Assembly (NCBI RefSeq): GCF_014518315.1
Contig: NZ_JACVEL010000001.1
Span: 682,001-746,000 of the forward strand
Direction of reading: 5' to 3'
From: Taishania pollutisoli
GTDB lineage: Bacteria; Bacteroidota; Bacteroidia; Flavobacteriales_D; Crocinitomicaceae
Length of the DNA: 64,000 nt
Shown here piece by piece: positions 42,069-51,030 of this stretch (position 1 is the stretch's first letter; each line of letters opens with the position of its first letter). The position numbers and the translations under genes are program-made. Below the pieces are notes generated by a model. The model made no database searches, had not been told where the DNA came from, and saw only the letters and a program-made list of their open reading frames with translations.

Positions 42069-42947
42069 ATGATTGATATAGACTTCTTAATCGCATTGGT
42101 ACTCATCCTGATCATGTTCGGGATCGGAGTATCGCTCACACTAAGTGAAGTAAAAGAAGTGTTTTCGAAACCGAAAGCTCTTCTTATTTCACTTACCTCA
42201 CAAATGCTCCTCCTTCCCCTCATTGCATTCTCCATCTGTTATTTTTTTGACTTCCCGCTGTACATAAAAATGGGGTTGATCATCCTCGCAGCCAGTCCCG
42301 GGGGAACAACTTCCGGATTTATCACATTCCTGTTTAAAGGAAATACCGCTTTGTCTATTGTACTTACAACCGTCAATTCATTACTTACACTTATTTCTAT
42401 CCCGTTAATTGTCAATTTTGCACTGCACCACTTTTATGGGACCACTGACGCTTTTCGCCTGCCTGTAGGGGAAACCATGAAAGAAATTTTTGTGTTAACA
42501 GCAATTCCCGCCTTTTCAGGAATTATGCTCCGGCAATGGAAACCTGCTATTGCACAAGTTATTGCAAAATATACCAAACCAGTCTCTACCCTATTACTTG
42601 GGATCGTTTTTACATTAAAATTCTTTGGCGGGAATGGGGAAAACGGAATTACAAAAGAAGAAGTCTTAGACATTTTTCCATATGCACTGTTGTTAAATGT
42701 ACTTTGTTTTTTAACCGGGTATATTGTTTCCCGTATCTTTAAACTCGGGCTCAACAACCAGATTACCGTTTCTGTTGAATCGGCAGTACACAACACAACC
42801 ATTGCTTTCCTTGTCTCCGGAACACTTCTACAAAAACCGGATTTCGGAAAAGTATCCCTTGTTTATGCCATGTTTTCCTTCTGGACTGCCCTGTTGTTCT
42901 GCTTTTTACTGACCACTCGTTTTCGTATGAACAACAGCAGTAAATAA
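42069..42947 (+). CDS. Bile acid:sodium symporter (BASS/SBF) family transporter
   Basis: A 292-residue inner-membrane protein with about nine to ten helices, matching the SBF family size. Family features are FGIGVSLTLSEVKEVF near the start, AASPGGTTSGFITFLFKGN (about 74-92, the first sodium-site crossover) and TVSVESAVHNTTIAFLVSG (about 235-253, the ExxxQN-type crossover with E at about 238). It probably imports an organic anion or small metabolite with sodium. It is 50 bp after the TonB receptor with no terminator, so the two likely form an outer- plus inner-membrane uptake unit. Substrate not predictable. Confidence 0.85.
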   Translation: MIDIDFLIALVLILIMFGIGVSLTLSEVKEVFSKPKALLISLTSQMLLLPLIAFSICYFFDFPLYIKMGLIILAASPGGTTSGFITFLFKGNTALSIVLTTVNSLLTLISIPLIVNFALHHFYGTTDAFRLPVGETMKEIFVLTAIPAFSGIMLRQWKPAIAQVIAKYTKPVSTLLLGIVFTLKFFGGNGENGITKEEVLDIFPYALLLNVLCFLTGYIVSRIFKLGLNNQITVSVESAVHNTTIAFLVSGTLLQKPDFGKVSLVYAMFSFWTALLFCFLLTTRFRMNNSSK

Positions 42948-43244
42948 CCCTTCTCGTGGAAAAACATTCAACTACTGTTAACAATTTATTAATGTAGCGA
43001 AGAAAAAATTGCCGTAGCTTTGCAGTGAAATTTCTGTTGTGTTGTCCTTGAAGCACCTGTTTGCTGAAACCACTTCAGAAAAATGATTGCGTAGAAATGA
43101 GTAAATAATGTTCTTCATGAAACACCTGCAGGATCTTATATTACAAGATGCCCTGTGTGCCTTTTTTACAAAAGGGAGGCTGTTTCTACGCTTACAATCC
43201 TCGTATATTTCTTATCTATCTGTAATAACTTTAAATTCTGTATC
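42948..43244 (+). promoter_or_regulatory. Promoter box and long leader of the secreted lamin-tail gene
   Basis: A full -7 match TAGCTTTG lies at 43015-43022, giving a predicted leader of about 220 nt before the ATG at 43245. The leader holds a hairpin at 43129-43155 (CAGG-ATCTT, 7-nt loop, AAGAT-2-nt bulge-CCTG). Apart from these, the 297 bp hold no gene. A GTG at 43155 is in frame with the gene, but it would put 30 non-signal residues ahead of the signal peptide. Confidence 0.45.
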
Positions 43245-44288
43245 ATGAAAAAAGTAATACTATCATTAAGTTGTTTTGCAGTAATGGCTTCGGCTTTTGC
43301 GCAGGACTGTACAAAAATCTTTATCTCTGAATATGTAGAGGGATGGGGAAACAACAAAGCATTGGAAATCTATAACCCAACGGATCAGCCAGTGAATCTT
43401 TCTGAATATTTTGTTGCACGTGTTCGTGATGGACTAGGTCTGTCATCACTCACTGCTCAAAATTGTGTGCAATTAACTGGAGTTCTCCAGCCACATAGTA
43501 CGCATGTAGGAGTATTAGATAAAAGAAACCCTGCTGGAACAGGGCAAGAGGCCCCCATCTGGGATTCTCTAGAAGTAAAGGCAGATGCTTTTTATTCAGC
43601 GGTATACAATAATAATAACACGTGGTACTGGAACGGAAACGATGCTGTAGCTTTATTCAAAGGAAATGCTTCTACACCACTCTCAACAAGTAATGTACTT
43701 TATGATATCATGGGAAAACACAATCAGCAAACAGCTGTTGGTTGGTCAACTGTTTCTCCTTATGATGGTACAGCAGGAGGGGCAAATGACATTATTGTCA
43801 CTGAAGATCATTCATTAATTAGAAAGCCAGGGATAAAAAGAGGTCTTACAATTCAGGAAGCCGCTGCAGTAGGCTATATCTTTAATCCTTTAGAGCAATG
43901 GGATTCTATTCCTGCGGTGGTAAACAGATTGGATGAAAACGGAAATCCTATCCTTAATAATCAGGGAAATAATGTTGTAGACGGAAACTGGTCAACATTG
44001 AGATGGCATGCATGTGAATGTGACCCTGCATCATTAGGAGTAGATGCAATGAACCTGGATGAGATCAAATTGTATCCAAACCCGACAACAGGAGCATTTA
44101 CAATCAGCGGATTGGACAAAGTTGCTACAATTGAAGTATACAACTCACTCGGTCAGGAAGTAACGACAATTAGAAACAACACACAAACATCTGTTTCTTT
44201 TGACTTAACAGAAAAAACAGGCATTTATATGGTAACCGTAACCGATCATTCCGGTCGTTCGGCTACTCAAAAAGTCATTGTAAAATAA
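43245..44288 (+). CDS. Secreted lamin-tail-domain (LTD) protein, T9SS type A cargo
   Basis: A 347-residue protein with signal peptide MKKVILSL...ASAFAQ (about 20). The LTD-type domain begins at once: KIFISEYVEGWGNNKALEIYN (about 23-43), a pattern also found at the N-terminus of ExeM-like extracellular nucleases. The domain and its extension run to about 270. The end is a type A sorting domain (LYPNPTTGAFTISG to KVIVK, about 275-347). No nuclease motif was found in it. It lies directly upstream of a TonB receptor, a secreted endonuclease and 5'-nucleotidase parts, which suggests an accessory role in extracellular nucleic-acid use. A strong terminator follows. Confidence 0.83.
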   Translation: MKKVILSLSCFAVMASAFAQDCTKIFISEYVEGWGNNKALEIYNPTDQPVNLSEYFVARVRDGLGLSSLTAQNCVQLTGVLQPHSTHVGVLDKRNPAGTGQEAPIWDSLEVKADAFYSAVYNNNNTWYWNGNDAVALFKGNASTPLSTSNVLYDIMGKHNQQTAVGWSTVSPYDGTAGGANDIIVTEDHSLIRKPGIKRGLTIQEAAAVGYIFNPLEQWDSIPAVVNRLDENGNPILNNQGNNVVDGNWSTLRWHACECDPASLGVDAMNLDEIKLYPNPTTGAFTISGLDKVATIEVYNSLGQEVTTIRNNTQTSVSFDLTEKTGIYMVTVTDHSGRSATQKVIVK

Positions 44289-44296
44289 TATTGCTT

Positions 44297-44338
44297 AAAA
44301 AATCCCCCTTGGAAATAATCAAAAAGGGGGATTTTTTC
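44297..44338 (+). terminator. Strong Rho-independent terminator after the LTD gene
   Basis: The stem AAAAAATCCCCCTT / AAGGGGGATTTTTT is a perfect 14-bp pair around a 13-nt loop, with the U-tract in the right arm. It is 8 nt past the stop codon and could also terminate from the opposite side. Confidence 0.88.
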
Positions 44339-44360
44339 TTAAAACTAACAGTATAACTCC

Positions 44361-47075
44361 ATGAAACATTTAGTATTCTTCACGTGGTTTCTTTTAACAA
44401 GTGTTGTTACGTTCTCACAAACAGCGACTGTAAAGGGGAAAGTGACAGACGTAGAAACAAATGAAGGTGCAGTCGGCGCTTTGGTTCAATTCTCACCGGA
44501 ATTAAAAGCAAAAACAGATATTGACGGGTTCTATACCATCGAAAACGTTCCTTACGGAAAATACACCGTTACACTATCAATGGCAACCTATGAAACAAAA
44601 ACGGTTTCAGTTACCATTGGTGTTGAAAACCAAACTGTAGATTTCGTATTGGGATCCGAAGAAATTTTAGAAGAAGTCAGCGTTGTAGCAAGCCTTGTTC
44701 AAGACAGGAAAACACCTGTTGCCGTTTCAACATTGGGCAAAAAAGAAATTACTGAGGAATTGGGTTCGCAAGATCTTCCGATGGTACTGAATTCCAAGCC
44801 TGGTGTACATGCAACACAACAAGGAGGTGGAGACGGTGATGCGCGCATCACGATCCGTGGTTTTGACCAACGAAACGTTGGTATGATGATCGACGGTGTC
44901 CCTGTAAACGATATGGAAAACGGATGGGTGTACTGGTCCAACTGGTTTGGTCTGGACAACATCACACAACAAATCCAGGTACAAAGAGGTTTGGGTGCGA
45001 CCAAACTGGCAATGCCTTCTGTAGGAGGTACCATGAACATTATCACTGAGAATGCATTTGGTAAACCGGAAGTAAAAATTCAGCAAGAATATGGTTCCGG
45101 AAATTTCTTTCGAACATCGTTATCCTATAAATCAGGGATGTTAAAGAACGGATGGGGAGTTGTTATGTCTGCTTCTTACAAACAAGGTAACGGATGGGTA
45201 GACGGATTGTTCACGCAAGGAGGGTTTTACTACCTGAAAATTCAGAAGAAAGTTAAAAATCATGTGATTTCCCTAAGTGGTTTCGGAGCACCTCAACAAC
45301 ATGCGCAACGTTCGTTCAATCAACCTATTTCATATTGGGATGCAAATTATGCGGCCAAATTGGGGATTGATACTGTCGGTGCAAGAAACAATGGGATTCG
45401 TTACAACCCCCACTATGGGTACTACACAGACGAGAATGGAAAGCAGAAAATTATGGCTGAACGAAGAAATTATTACCACAAACCTCAGATTACGCTGCGG
45501 GATTTCTGGAAAGTCAATGACAAATTATCATGGACAAATACAGCTTATGTTTCCATTGGTAGGGGTGGAGGTGAACGTGCCAGAAACTCTCAAATGCTAT
45601 ATAAAGAAGATAAGACTATCGACTGGGATCAAACCATCAAAAACAATCAAGAAATGGATCTTTTCGGAGTACAAGTTCCAACAATACTCCCTCAATATAG
45701 CAACACTGAATTAAACTCTTCTCAGATATTGGCATCAATGGTTAACAACCACATGTGGATTGGTGGGGTTTCTCAAGTTGACTGGAAAATCAATCAATAC
45801 TTCACTTTTGCAGGTGGTGCAGATTACAGATGGTACAAAGGTGAACACTATACAGAAATTACAAACTTGTTGGGTGGGGATTACTATGTAAATAATCAGA
45901 ATCAAAACAGCCCTACCGCAATGATGCGAGAAGGAGATAAGATCGGTTGGCAACCTTATCACAACCACAGAGATGCACTGATGCAATGGATCGGTGGATT
46001 TGCACAGCTTGAATTTACAAAGGGAAGATGGTCTGCATTCGCAAATTTATCTGTTGTTGCTAACAGCTACAAAGGAATTGACTATTTCATGAAAAAGGAA
46101 CTACATATAGATGATACAATTATCTATATAGGAGCGAAAGATCCATCTGTGAAATACAATGATAAAATTTATTCCCATTCATCTAAAGAATTAAAATTCA
46201 ATCAGACTGAAACATTGTGGTTAACAGGTTTTACAGCAAAAGCAGGGGCCAACTTCAACGTAACGGAACGTTCTAATATTTTCCTAAATGTTGGTTACCT
46301 GGACAGAACCCCAATGTTTAGCAATGTAATTGATAACAATACCAATAAGTTCTTTGAAGAAATTGTTAATGAAAAAATCTACGCATTTGAAGCTGGGTAT
46401 GGATTCCGTCACAAGAAAGTATCCGTCAACGCAAACGGATATTACACCGTGTGGAACAACAAACCATTCCCGTTTGGTGTAAATGTACCGGATCCAAACG
46501 ATCCGACAACATTTATCCGCGCAAATGTTAACGGAATGGATGCATTACACATGGGTGTTGAAGTAGATGTAGCGTATAATATCCTGAGAAACCTTACAAT
46601 AGAAGGAATGGCCTCTGTCGGAGACTGGACTTGGCAATCATCCGAAACAGTAGATGTTGTTGGTACAAAGTTTGAATTCGATGCAAAAGGTGTGCACGTA
46701 GGAGATGCTGCCCAATCAGTTTATGCAGGGTCCATTCGCTGGGAATTTGTTAAACGTGCATACATCAAATTGAAATACACCTATTTTGACCGGTATTATT
46801 CCAACTTTGATCCATTCAGCTTAACAGGAGCGAACGGCGGAAAAGAATCATGGAAAATACCTAGTTATGGTCAGTTATCTGCCCATGTAGGATACACATT
46901 GAAGTTTGAAAAATCGGCATTGTCATTCAGAGGAAACGTATTCAACGTATTGAATACACTCTACATTTCCGATGCCAGAAATAACCAAAACGGAAGTGGA
47001 TTTGATGCTGCTTCTGCCGGAGTATTCTTTGGAATGGGGACAACATTTAATGCTTCAATAGCTTACGAATTTTAA
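44361..47075 (+). CDS. TonB-dependent receptor, first gene of the nuclease/nucleotidase operon
   Basis: A 904-residue outer-membrane receptor. Signal peptide ends TFSQ (about 20). A CarboxypepD_reg-like domain spans about 22-97 (TVKGKVTDVETNEGAVGALV). The plug domain spans about 112-225: LPMVLNSKPGVHATQQGGG, ITIRGFDQRNVGMMIDG, VQRGLGATKLAMPSVGGTMN. The long barrel ends with the aromatic terminus ASIAYEF. It is followed after 12 nt by the secreted endonuclease gene and then by the two nucleotidase genes, implying a nucleoside, nucleotide, oligonucleotide or phosphate-containing ligand (inference). No SusD partner. No consensus promoter was found in the 72 bp upstream, so partial read-through of the LTD terminator is possible. 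Confidence 0.9.
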   Translation: MKHLVFFTWFLLTSVVTFSQTATVKGKVTDVETNEGAVGALVQFSPELKAKTDIDGFYTIENVPYGKYTVTLSMATYETKTVSVTIGVENQTVDFVLGSEEILEEVSVVASLVQDRKTPVAVSTLGKKEITEELGSQDLPMVLNSKPGVHATQQGGGDGDARITIRGFDQRNVGMMIDGVPVNDMENGWVYWSNWFGLDNITQQIQVQRGLGATKLAMPSVGGTMNIITENAFGKPEVKIQQEYGSGNFFRTSLSYKSGMLKNGWGVVMSASYKQGNGWVDGLFTQGGFYYLKIQKKVKNHVISLSGFGAPQQHAQRSFNQPISYWDANYAAKLGIDTVGARNNGIRYNPHYGYYTDENGKQKIMAERRNYYHKPQITLRDFWKVNDKLSWTNTAYVSIGRGGGERARNSQMLYKEDKTIDWDQTIKNNQEMDLFGVQVPTILPQYSNTELNSSQILASMVNNHMWIGGVSQVDWKINQYFTFAGGADYRWYKGEHYTEITNLLGGDYYVNNQNQNSPTAMMREGDKIGWQPYHNHRDALMQWIGGFAQLEFTKGRWSAFANLSVVANSYKGIDYFMKKELHIDDTIIYIGAKDPSVKYNDKIYSHSSKELKFNQTETLWLTGFTAKAGANFNVTERSNIFLNVGYLDRTPMFSNVIDNNTNKFFEEIVNEKIYAFEAGYGFRHKKVSVNANGYYTVWNNKPFPFGVNVPDPNDPTTFIRANVNGMDALHMGVEVDVAYNILRNLTIEGMASVGDWTWQSSETVDVVGTKFEFDAKGVHVGDAAQSVYAGSIRWEFVKRAYIKLKYTYFDRYYSNFDPFSLTGANGGKESWKIPSYGQLSAHVGYTLKFEKSALSFRGNVFNVLNTLYISDARNNQNGSGFDAASAGVFFGMGTTFNASIAYEF

Positions 47076-47087
47076 TATATAGGAACG

Positions 47088-49409
47088 ATGAAAAAATTAT
47101 TAATCGCAATCAGCATTTTTACGGCATCATCTGCATTTTCACAGGTGATCAGTATTGCAAGTGCAAGAAGTACAAGTCTCGGACAGACAGTTACTGTTTC
47201 AGGAGTTGTTACCAACGGATCGGAATTAGGTGCCCTTCGTTATTTACAGGACGGGACAGCAGGAATTGCTGCATACGGAGGGAATGTTAGTGGAATCAAC
47301 CGCTATGACTCTATTACCGTAACAGGTCCATTGACAGAGTTCAACGGATTACTGGAAATCGGTACAGGACAGTCCGGAGGAAATCCGACATACATCAACC
47401 ACGGTCCTGCACAAGTTATTCCACAACCGCTGACAGTTCCATTGTCTGCTGTGAATGAAGCAGTAGAAGGGCAATTGGTGGTGATCAACAACGTTACCTT
47501 TACGACAAGTGGTTCATTTGCTTCAGGAAATTCAACTGTTCAGGTAACAGATGGTTCCACAACATTGGACATCCGTATCAACGGAACAACAAATATTGAT
47601 GGTACGAATATTCCTTCAGGAACAGTTTCTATCACAGGTGTAGTAGGACAGTTCAACACGAACTACCAGATCATTCCGAGAGACTTGAATGACATCGTTC
47701 CATACGTTGCTCCGCAAAGAGAGATCAACGTACTTGTAAACGGAACAACATACTTGTCAGGAACAACATTTTATTTAGGAACTGCGACAACGGCAAATAT
47801 TACAGTTGAAAACCTGGGAGTAGGTAATCTGGCAATTAGCGGCGCTTCATTTACAGGAACGCAGGCAGCAGCTTATTCTACATCTATTGTACCGGGAACT
47901 GTAGGTCCTGAAACGAATAATGCATATACATTGACGGTAACACCGACAGCAAATGGATCACACAATGCAACATTGACCATCTCATCTGACGATGCAGATG
48001 AAAGTTCATATGTGATTAACTTCGAAGCAGCAGGTACAGACGGATTGGCAACACAACCGACTTCCAATGCATCAGCATTGACATTCCCTGTTAATAAAGC
48101 ATACCGTGTAAGCGGATCATTCAATGCTGGAGCTGGAGCAACAAAATACCTGGTACTTTGGAACAACGGAAGTGCTGTAACAGGTGCACCTGTTGACGGA
48201 ACAACTTACCAGAGAGGAGATGTGATCGGTAATGCACGTGTGGCATATGTAGGTAGTGCAACGGGTTTTACTCCTCGTGGAGTGATTGCCAATCAAAACT
48301 ATCATTTCGCTGTTTATGCATTTAACGGCTCAAATGGTATTGAAAATTACCTGACAACCGCTCCAGCAATTGGTTCTGTCACTTCAGGAGGACAAGAAAT
48401 AGGGAACTATTATTCGAGTATTTCTACAGACCAGTCTACATTTGCCGCAGATTTGAAAGCACTGACAAATCCACATACAATGATCACCTACTACAATTAT
48501 CTGCAAACGATGTTGAATAATTTTTCTTTGAGGGATACAACAGGCGGTCAAACGTATGTAGAATGTTTGTATTCCGGTCACAAAGAAGTATTCTCCGGAA
48601 CATTTACATGGACAGATGCTAATTTTTCAAGAGAACACGTATATGCACACTCCTGGATGCCAGGAAATCCATACAACAGTCCTGAGCACCCTGCTTATAC
48701 AGACCAGCACAACTTGTTCCCCGTTCGTATGCCTAATGTAAATGCCGTTAGAAGTAACTATCCTTTTGGTGAGGTTGTATCTGTTCAAAGTTCATACTTG
48801 GATTCAAAGTTCGGAGCAAATGCTGAAGGAAGAACTGTTTATGAACCACGGGATGAAATAAAAGGTGATGTAGCTCGTGCCTTGATGTATATGGCAACAA
48901 CATACAATGGAACCGGAGGTGGTATTTGGGCATTTCCAGAGCAAATCAGCTTCCTCATTATGTACGGACAAGATCCTGAAGTAATCCGTCAATGGCACTT
49001 TGAAGACCTTCCGGACAATTTCGAAATTGCACGTAATGAATACATTTATAGCGTTCAAGGGAACAGAAACCCATTTATTGACTCTGTTGACTATGCATGT
49101 TATATTGACTTTGGTTCAATGAACTACAATGGAACAGGATGTGGTCCATTGAGTGTGAAAGAAGTAATTACATCAAATGATGTTTTGATTTTCCCTGTGC
49201 CTGCAAGCAACAACTTGTCTGTATTGGTTAACAACACACAAATTTCAGGATATGAACTGATTGATTTGCAAGGACGTGTGATCATCACCGGAAAAGAAGT
49301 AAACGCAGTTTCAACAGATATCAACGTAAACGGATTGATTTCAGGAAGCTACTTGCTTCACATCACGACACCAAAAGGTGAAGTAACACAAAAAGTAATT
49401 ATTAAATAA
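47088..49409 (+). CDS. Secreted endonuclease I-family nuclease, T9SS type A cargo
   Basis: A 773-residue exported nuclease. After the signal peptide (ends AFSQ, about 19), residues 20-205 form an OB-fold-like region (GQTVTVSGVVTNG...LQDGTAGIAAYG). An Ig-like choice-of-anchor module follows (about 210-320). The endonuclease I domain spans about 440-680. It carries the beta-beta-alpha-metal motif SREHVYAHSW (H517) and the family block DQHNLFPVRMPNVNAVRSN (from D539, with H541 and N542), then FGEV. The type A sorting domain closes it (FPVPASNNLSVLV to KVIIK, about 700-773). It should cut extracellular DNA or RNA without sequence specificity. It sits 12 nt after the receptor gene and 16 nt before the nucleotidase lipoprotein gene. 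Confidence 0.9.
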   Translation: MKKLLIAISIFTASSAFSQVISIASARSTSLGQTVTVSGVVTNGSELGALRYLQDGTAGIAAYGGNVSGINRYDSITVTGPLTEFNGLLEIGTGQSGGNPTYINHGPAQVIPQPLTVPLSAVNEAVEGQLVVINNVTFTTSGSFASGNSTVQVTDGSTTLDIRINGTTNIDGTNIPSGTVSITGVVGQFNTNYQIIPRDLNDIVPYVAPQREINVLVNGTTYLSGTTFYLGTATTANITVENLGVGNLAISGASFTGTQAAAYSTSIVPGTVGPETNNAYTLTVTPTANGSHNATLTISSDDADESSYVINFEAAGTDGLATQPTSNASALTFPVNKAYRVSGSFNAGAGATKYLVLWNNGSAVTGAPVDGTTYQRGDVIGNARVAYVGSATGFTPRGVIANQNYHFAVYAFNGSNGIENYLTTAPAIGSVTSGGQEIGNYYSSISTDQSTFAADLKALTNPHTMITYYNYLQTMLNNFSLRDTTGGQTYVECLYSGHKEVFSGTFTWTDANFSREHVYAHSWMPGNPYNSPEHPAYTDQHNLFPVRMPNVNAVRSNYPFGEVVSVQSSYLDSKFGANAEGRTVYEPRDEIKGDVARALMYMATTYNGTGGGIWAFPEQISFLIMYGQDPEVIRQWHFEDLPDNFEIARNEYIYSVQGNRNPFIDSVDYACYIDFGSMNYNGTGCGPLSVKEVITSNDVLIFPVPASNNLSVLVNNTQISGYELIDLQGRVIITGKEVNAVSTDINVNGLISGSYLLHITTPKGEVTQKVIIK

Positions 49410-49425
49410 GTTGATCCATTGAAAA

Positions 49426-50139
49426 ATGAGTAAACTCGTTTATTCGCTATTTTTAATGATTGGAGCAGGTCTGATGGCCTGCTCTTCTCTTTCTGTCAGG
49501 CAAGAATCTTATGAATTGATTCCCGTTCAGGGCACGCCGGGCGAACATTCCGTGTTGGAAACAGAAATACAACCCTACCGGGATTCGGTTGAATGGGAAA
49601 TGAACAAAGTGATTGCTTTTGCAGACACAAATTTTGTCCCGGAACGGCCATGCGGGAACCTTAACAACTGGGCGGCCGATGCATTGCTGACCAACCAGAC
49701 AAAAAACGTACGTTTAAATGTTCCTATCATGTGTCTGCTGAATACGGGCGGACTACGAACAACCATCAACAAAGGGGATGTAACCATTGGTGACTTGTTC
49801 AAAATCATGCCTTTTGACAACCTTACCGTGTGGGTCAGAATGCCTGTCGAAGTGATTCCAGAAATCGCGGCCTATTTGGAAAAGACCGGCGGAGAACCGA
49901 TTTCCGGAGCCCGGCTTGAAAACGGAAAATTGACTGTAAACGGGGTCGAAGCGACTACCAAAGAATTCATTATCATCACTTCTGACTACCTGTTGAACGG
50001 AGGAGATAAAATGTACTTTTTCCAAAAAGCAATTGAAGTCATTGACACCGGGAAGTTAATCCGCGATTGCATCATCACTGAAGCAAAAGAACAAGGAACG
50101 TTGATCAGTAACCCTGAAAACCGTATCATCATCCAATGA
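49426..50139 (+). CDS. Lipoprotein with 5'-nucleotidase C-terminal (substrate-binding) domain
   Basis: A 237-residue lipoprotein (lipobox LMAC, Cys about 19). The rest matches the 5'-nucleotidase C-terminal domain: CGNLNNWAADALL (about 67-79), CLLNTGGLRTTINKGDVTIGD, MPFDNLTVWVRM, ISGARL and a late TSDYLLNGGDKM. In classical bifunctional 5'-nucleotidases this domain follows the metallophosphoesterase domain in one chain and binds the nucleoside. Here the two are separate genes, C-terminal part first, overlapping by ATGA. The split arrangement occurs in other flavobacteria. The product is probably anchored in the envelope and works with the next protein. Confidence 0.9.
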   Translation: MSKLVYSLFLMIGAGLMACSSLSVRQESYELIPVQGTPGEHSVLETEIQPYRDSVEWEMNKVIAFADTNFVPERPCGNLNNWAADALLTNQTKNVRLNVPIMCLLNTGGLRTTINKGDVTIGDLFKIMPFDNLTVWVRMPVEVIPEIAAYLEKTGGEPISGARLENGKLTVNGVEATTKEFIIITSDYLLNGGDKMYFFQKAIEVIDTGKLIRDCIITEAKEQGTLISNPENRIIIQ

Positions 50140-51002
50140 AAAGAATAGATTTTGTCAGAAATACGTTTGCTGTTGCCGGAGGGCTGATCCTCTCCCCTTC
50201 CTTGTTTTCTCAGAAACCGGAAAAAAAACAGATCAAATTAACGATTCTCCATACCAACGACACGCATTCCAACATTGATCCGTTTCCCGCCAATCATGCG
50301 AAATTTCCCAACCGCGGGGGCGTGGTGTGGCGCCATGAACTCATTCAGAAAATCCGGTCGGAAGAAGAGCACGTATTGCTGCTGGACTCCGGGGATCTCT
50401 TCCAGGGAACACCTTATTTCAACAAGTACAAAGGTGTGCTGGAAATGAAACTAATGTCCGAAATGGGCTACGAAGCATCGACTATGGGAAACCATGAATT
50501 TGACCTGGGATTAGAGGGATTTAAAAATGCCAAACGGTATGCTAAATTTCCGTTTATCTGCAGCAATTATGATTTCTCGGACACCATTCTCAACGGTGAA
50601 ACCATTCCACATCTGATCATTCGAAAAGGAAAATTAAAAATCGGGATTTTAGGACTGGGTGTTGAAATGGAAGGGCTTGTTCCCAAGCTGTGTTACGAAA
50701 ACAGCAAATACCTCGATCCCATTACTGTTGCCAATGAACAGGCACAACTACTCAAAGACAAAGGCTGCCATTTCATTATCTGTCTTTCACACTTAGGATT
50801 TGAATACACCGATTCCAATAAAGTATCCGATCGGATTTTGGCTCGATCTACCAAAAACATTCACCTCATCCTGGGCGGTCATACACACACCTTTCTGGAA
50901 AAACCTGTCGAAGAAATCAACCTCGATGGTGAAAAAGTGCTGATCAATCAGGTTGGCTGGGCCGGTGTGAACCTGGGAAGGCTGGATTTCTTTTTTTCGT
51001 AG
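50136..51002 (+). CDS. Metallophosphoesterase half of a split 5'-nucleotidase
   Basis: A 288-residue calcineurin-like phosphoesterase. All metal-binding motifs are present: HTNDTH (D42, H44), LLDSGDLFQG (D87), MGNHEFD (N119, H120), CLSHLG and GGHTHTF near the end. It lacks the nucleoside-binding C-terminal domain, which the preceding overlapping gene encodes. The N-terminus (MKRIDFVRNTFAVAGG) is signal-like and resembles a twin-arginine type without the second Arg, so export is likely but the route is unclear. It would remove phosphate from nucleotides released by the secreted endonuclease. Last gene of the operon; an inverted repeat lies just past its stop. Confidence 0.91.
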   Translation: MKRIDFVRNTFAVAGGLILSPSLFSQKPEKKQIKLTILHTNDTHSNIDPFPANHAKFPNRGGVVWRHELIQKIRSEEEHVLLLDSGDLFQGTPYFNKYKGVLEMKLMSEMGYEASTMGNHEFDLGLEGFKNAKRYAKFPFICSNYDFSDTILNGETIPHLIIRKGKLKIGILGLGVEMEGLVPKLCYENSKYLDPITVANEQAQLLKDKGCHFIICLSHLGFEYTDSNKVSDRILARSTKNIHLILGGHTHTFLEKPVEEINLDGEKVLINQVGWAGVNLGRLDFFFS

Positions 51003-51013
51003 AAATCACTTCA

Positions 51014-51030
51014 TAACGAACCGTTCGTTA
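51014..51030. repeat. Perfect inverted repeat at the convergent gene junction
   Basis: TAACGAAC-C-GTTCGTTA is an 8-bp perfect inverted repeat between the metallophosphoesterase stop (51002) and the convergent acetyltransferase stop (51028-51030). It may act as a bidirectional transcript end, but there is no U-tract. Confidence 0.4.

Noticed and set aside
43155-43244. GTG-initiated extension of the lamin-tail protein
   Set aside because: It adds 30 residues before a complete signal peptide starting MKKVILS; the ATG at 43245 fits better.
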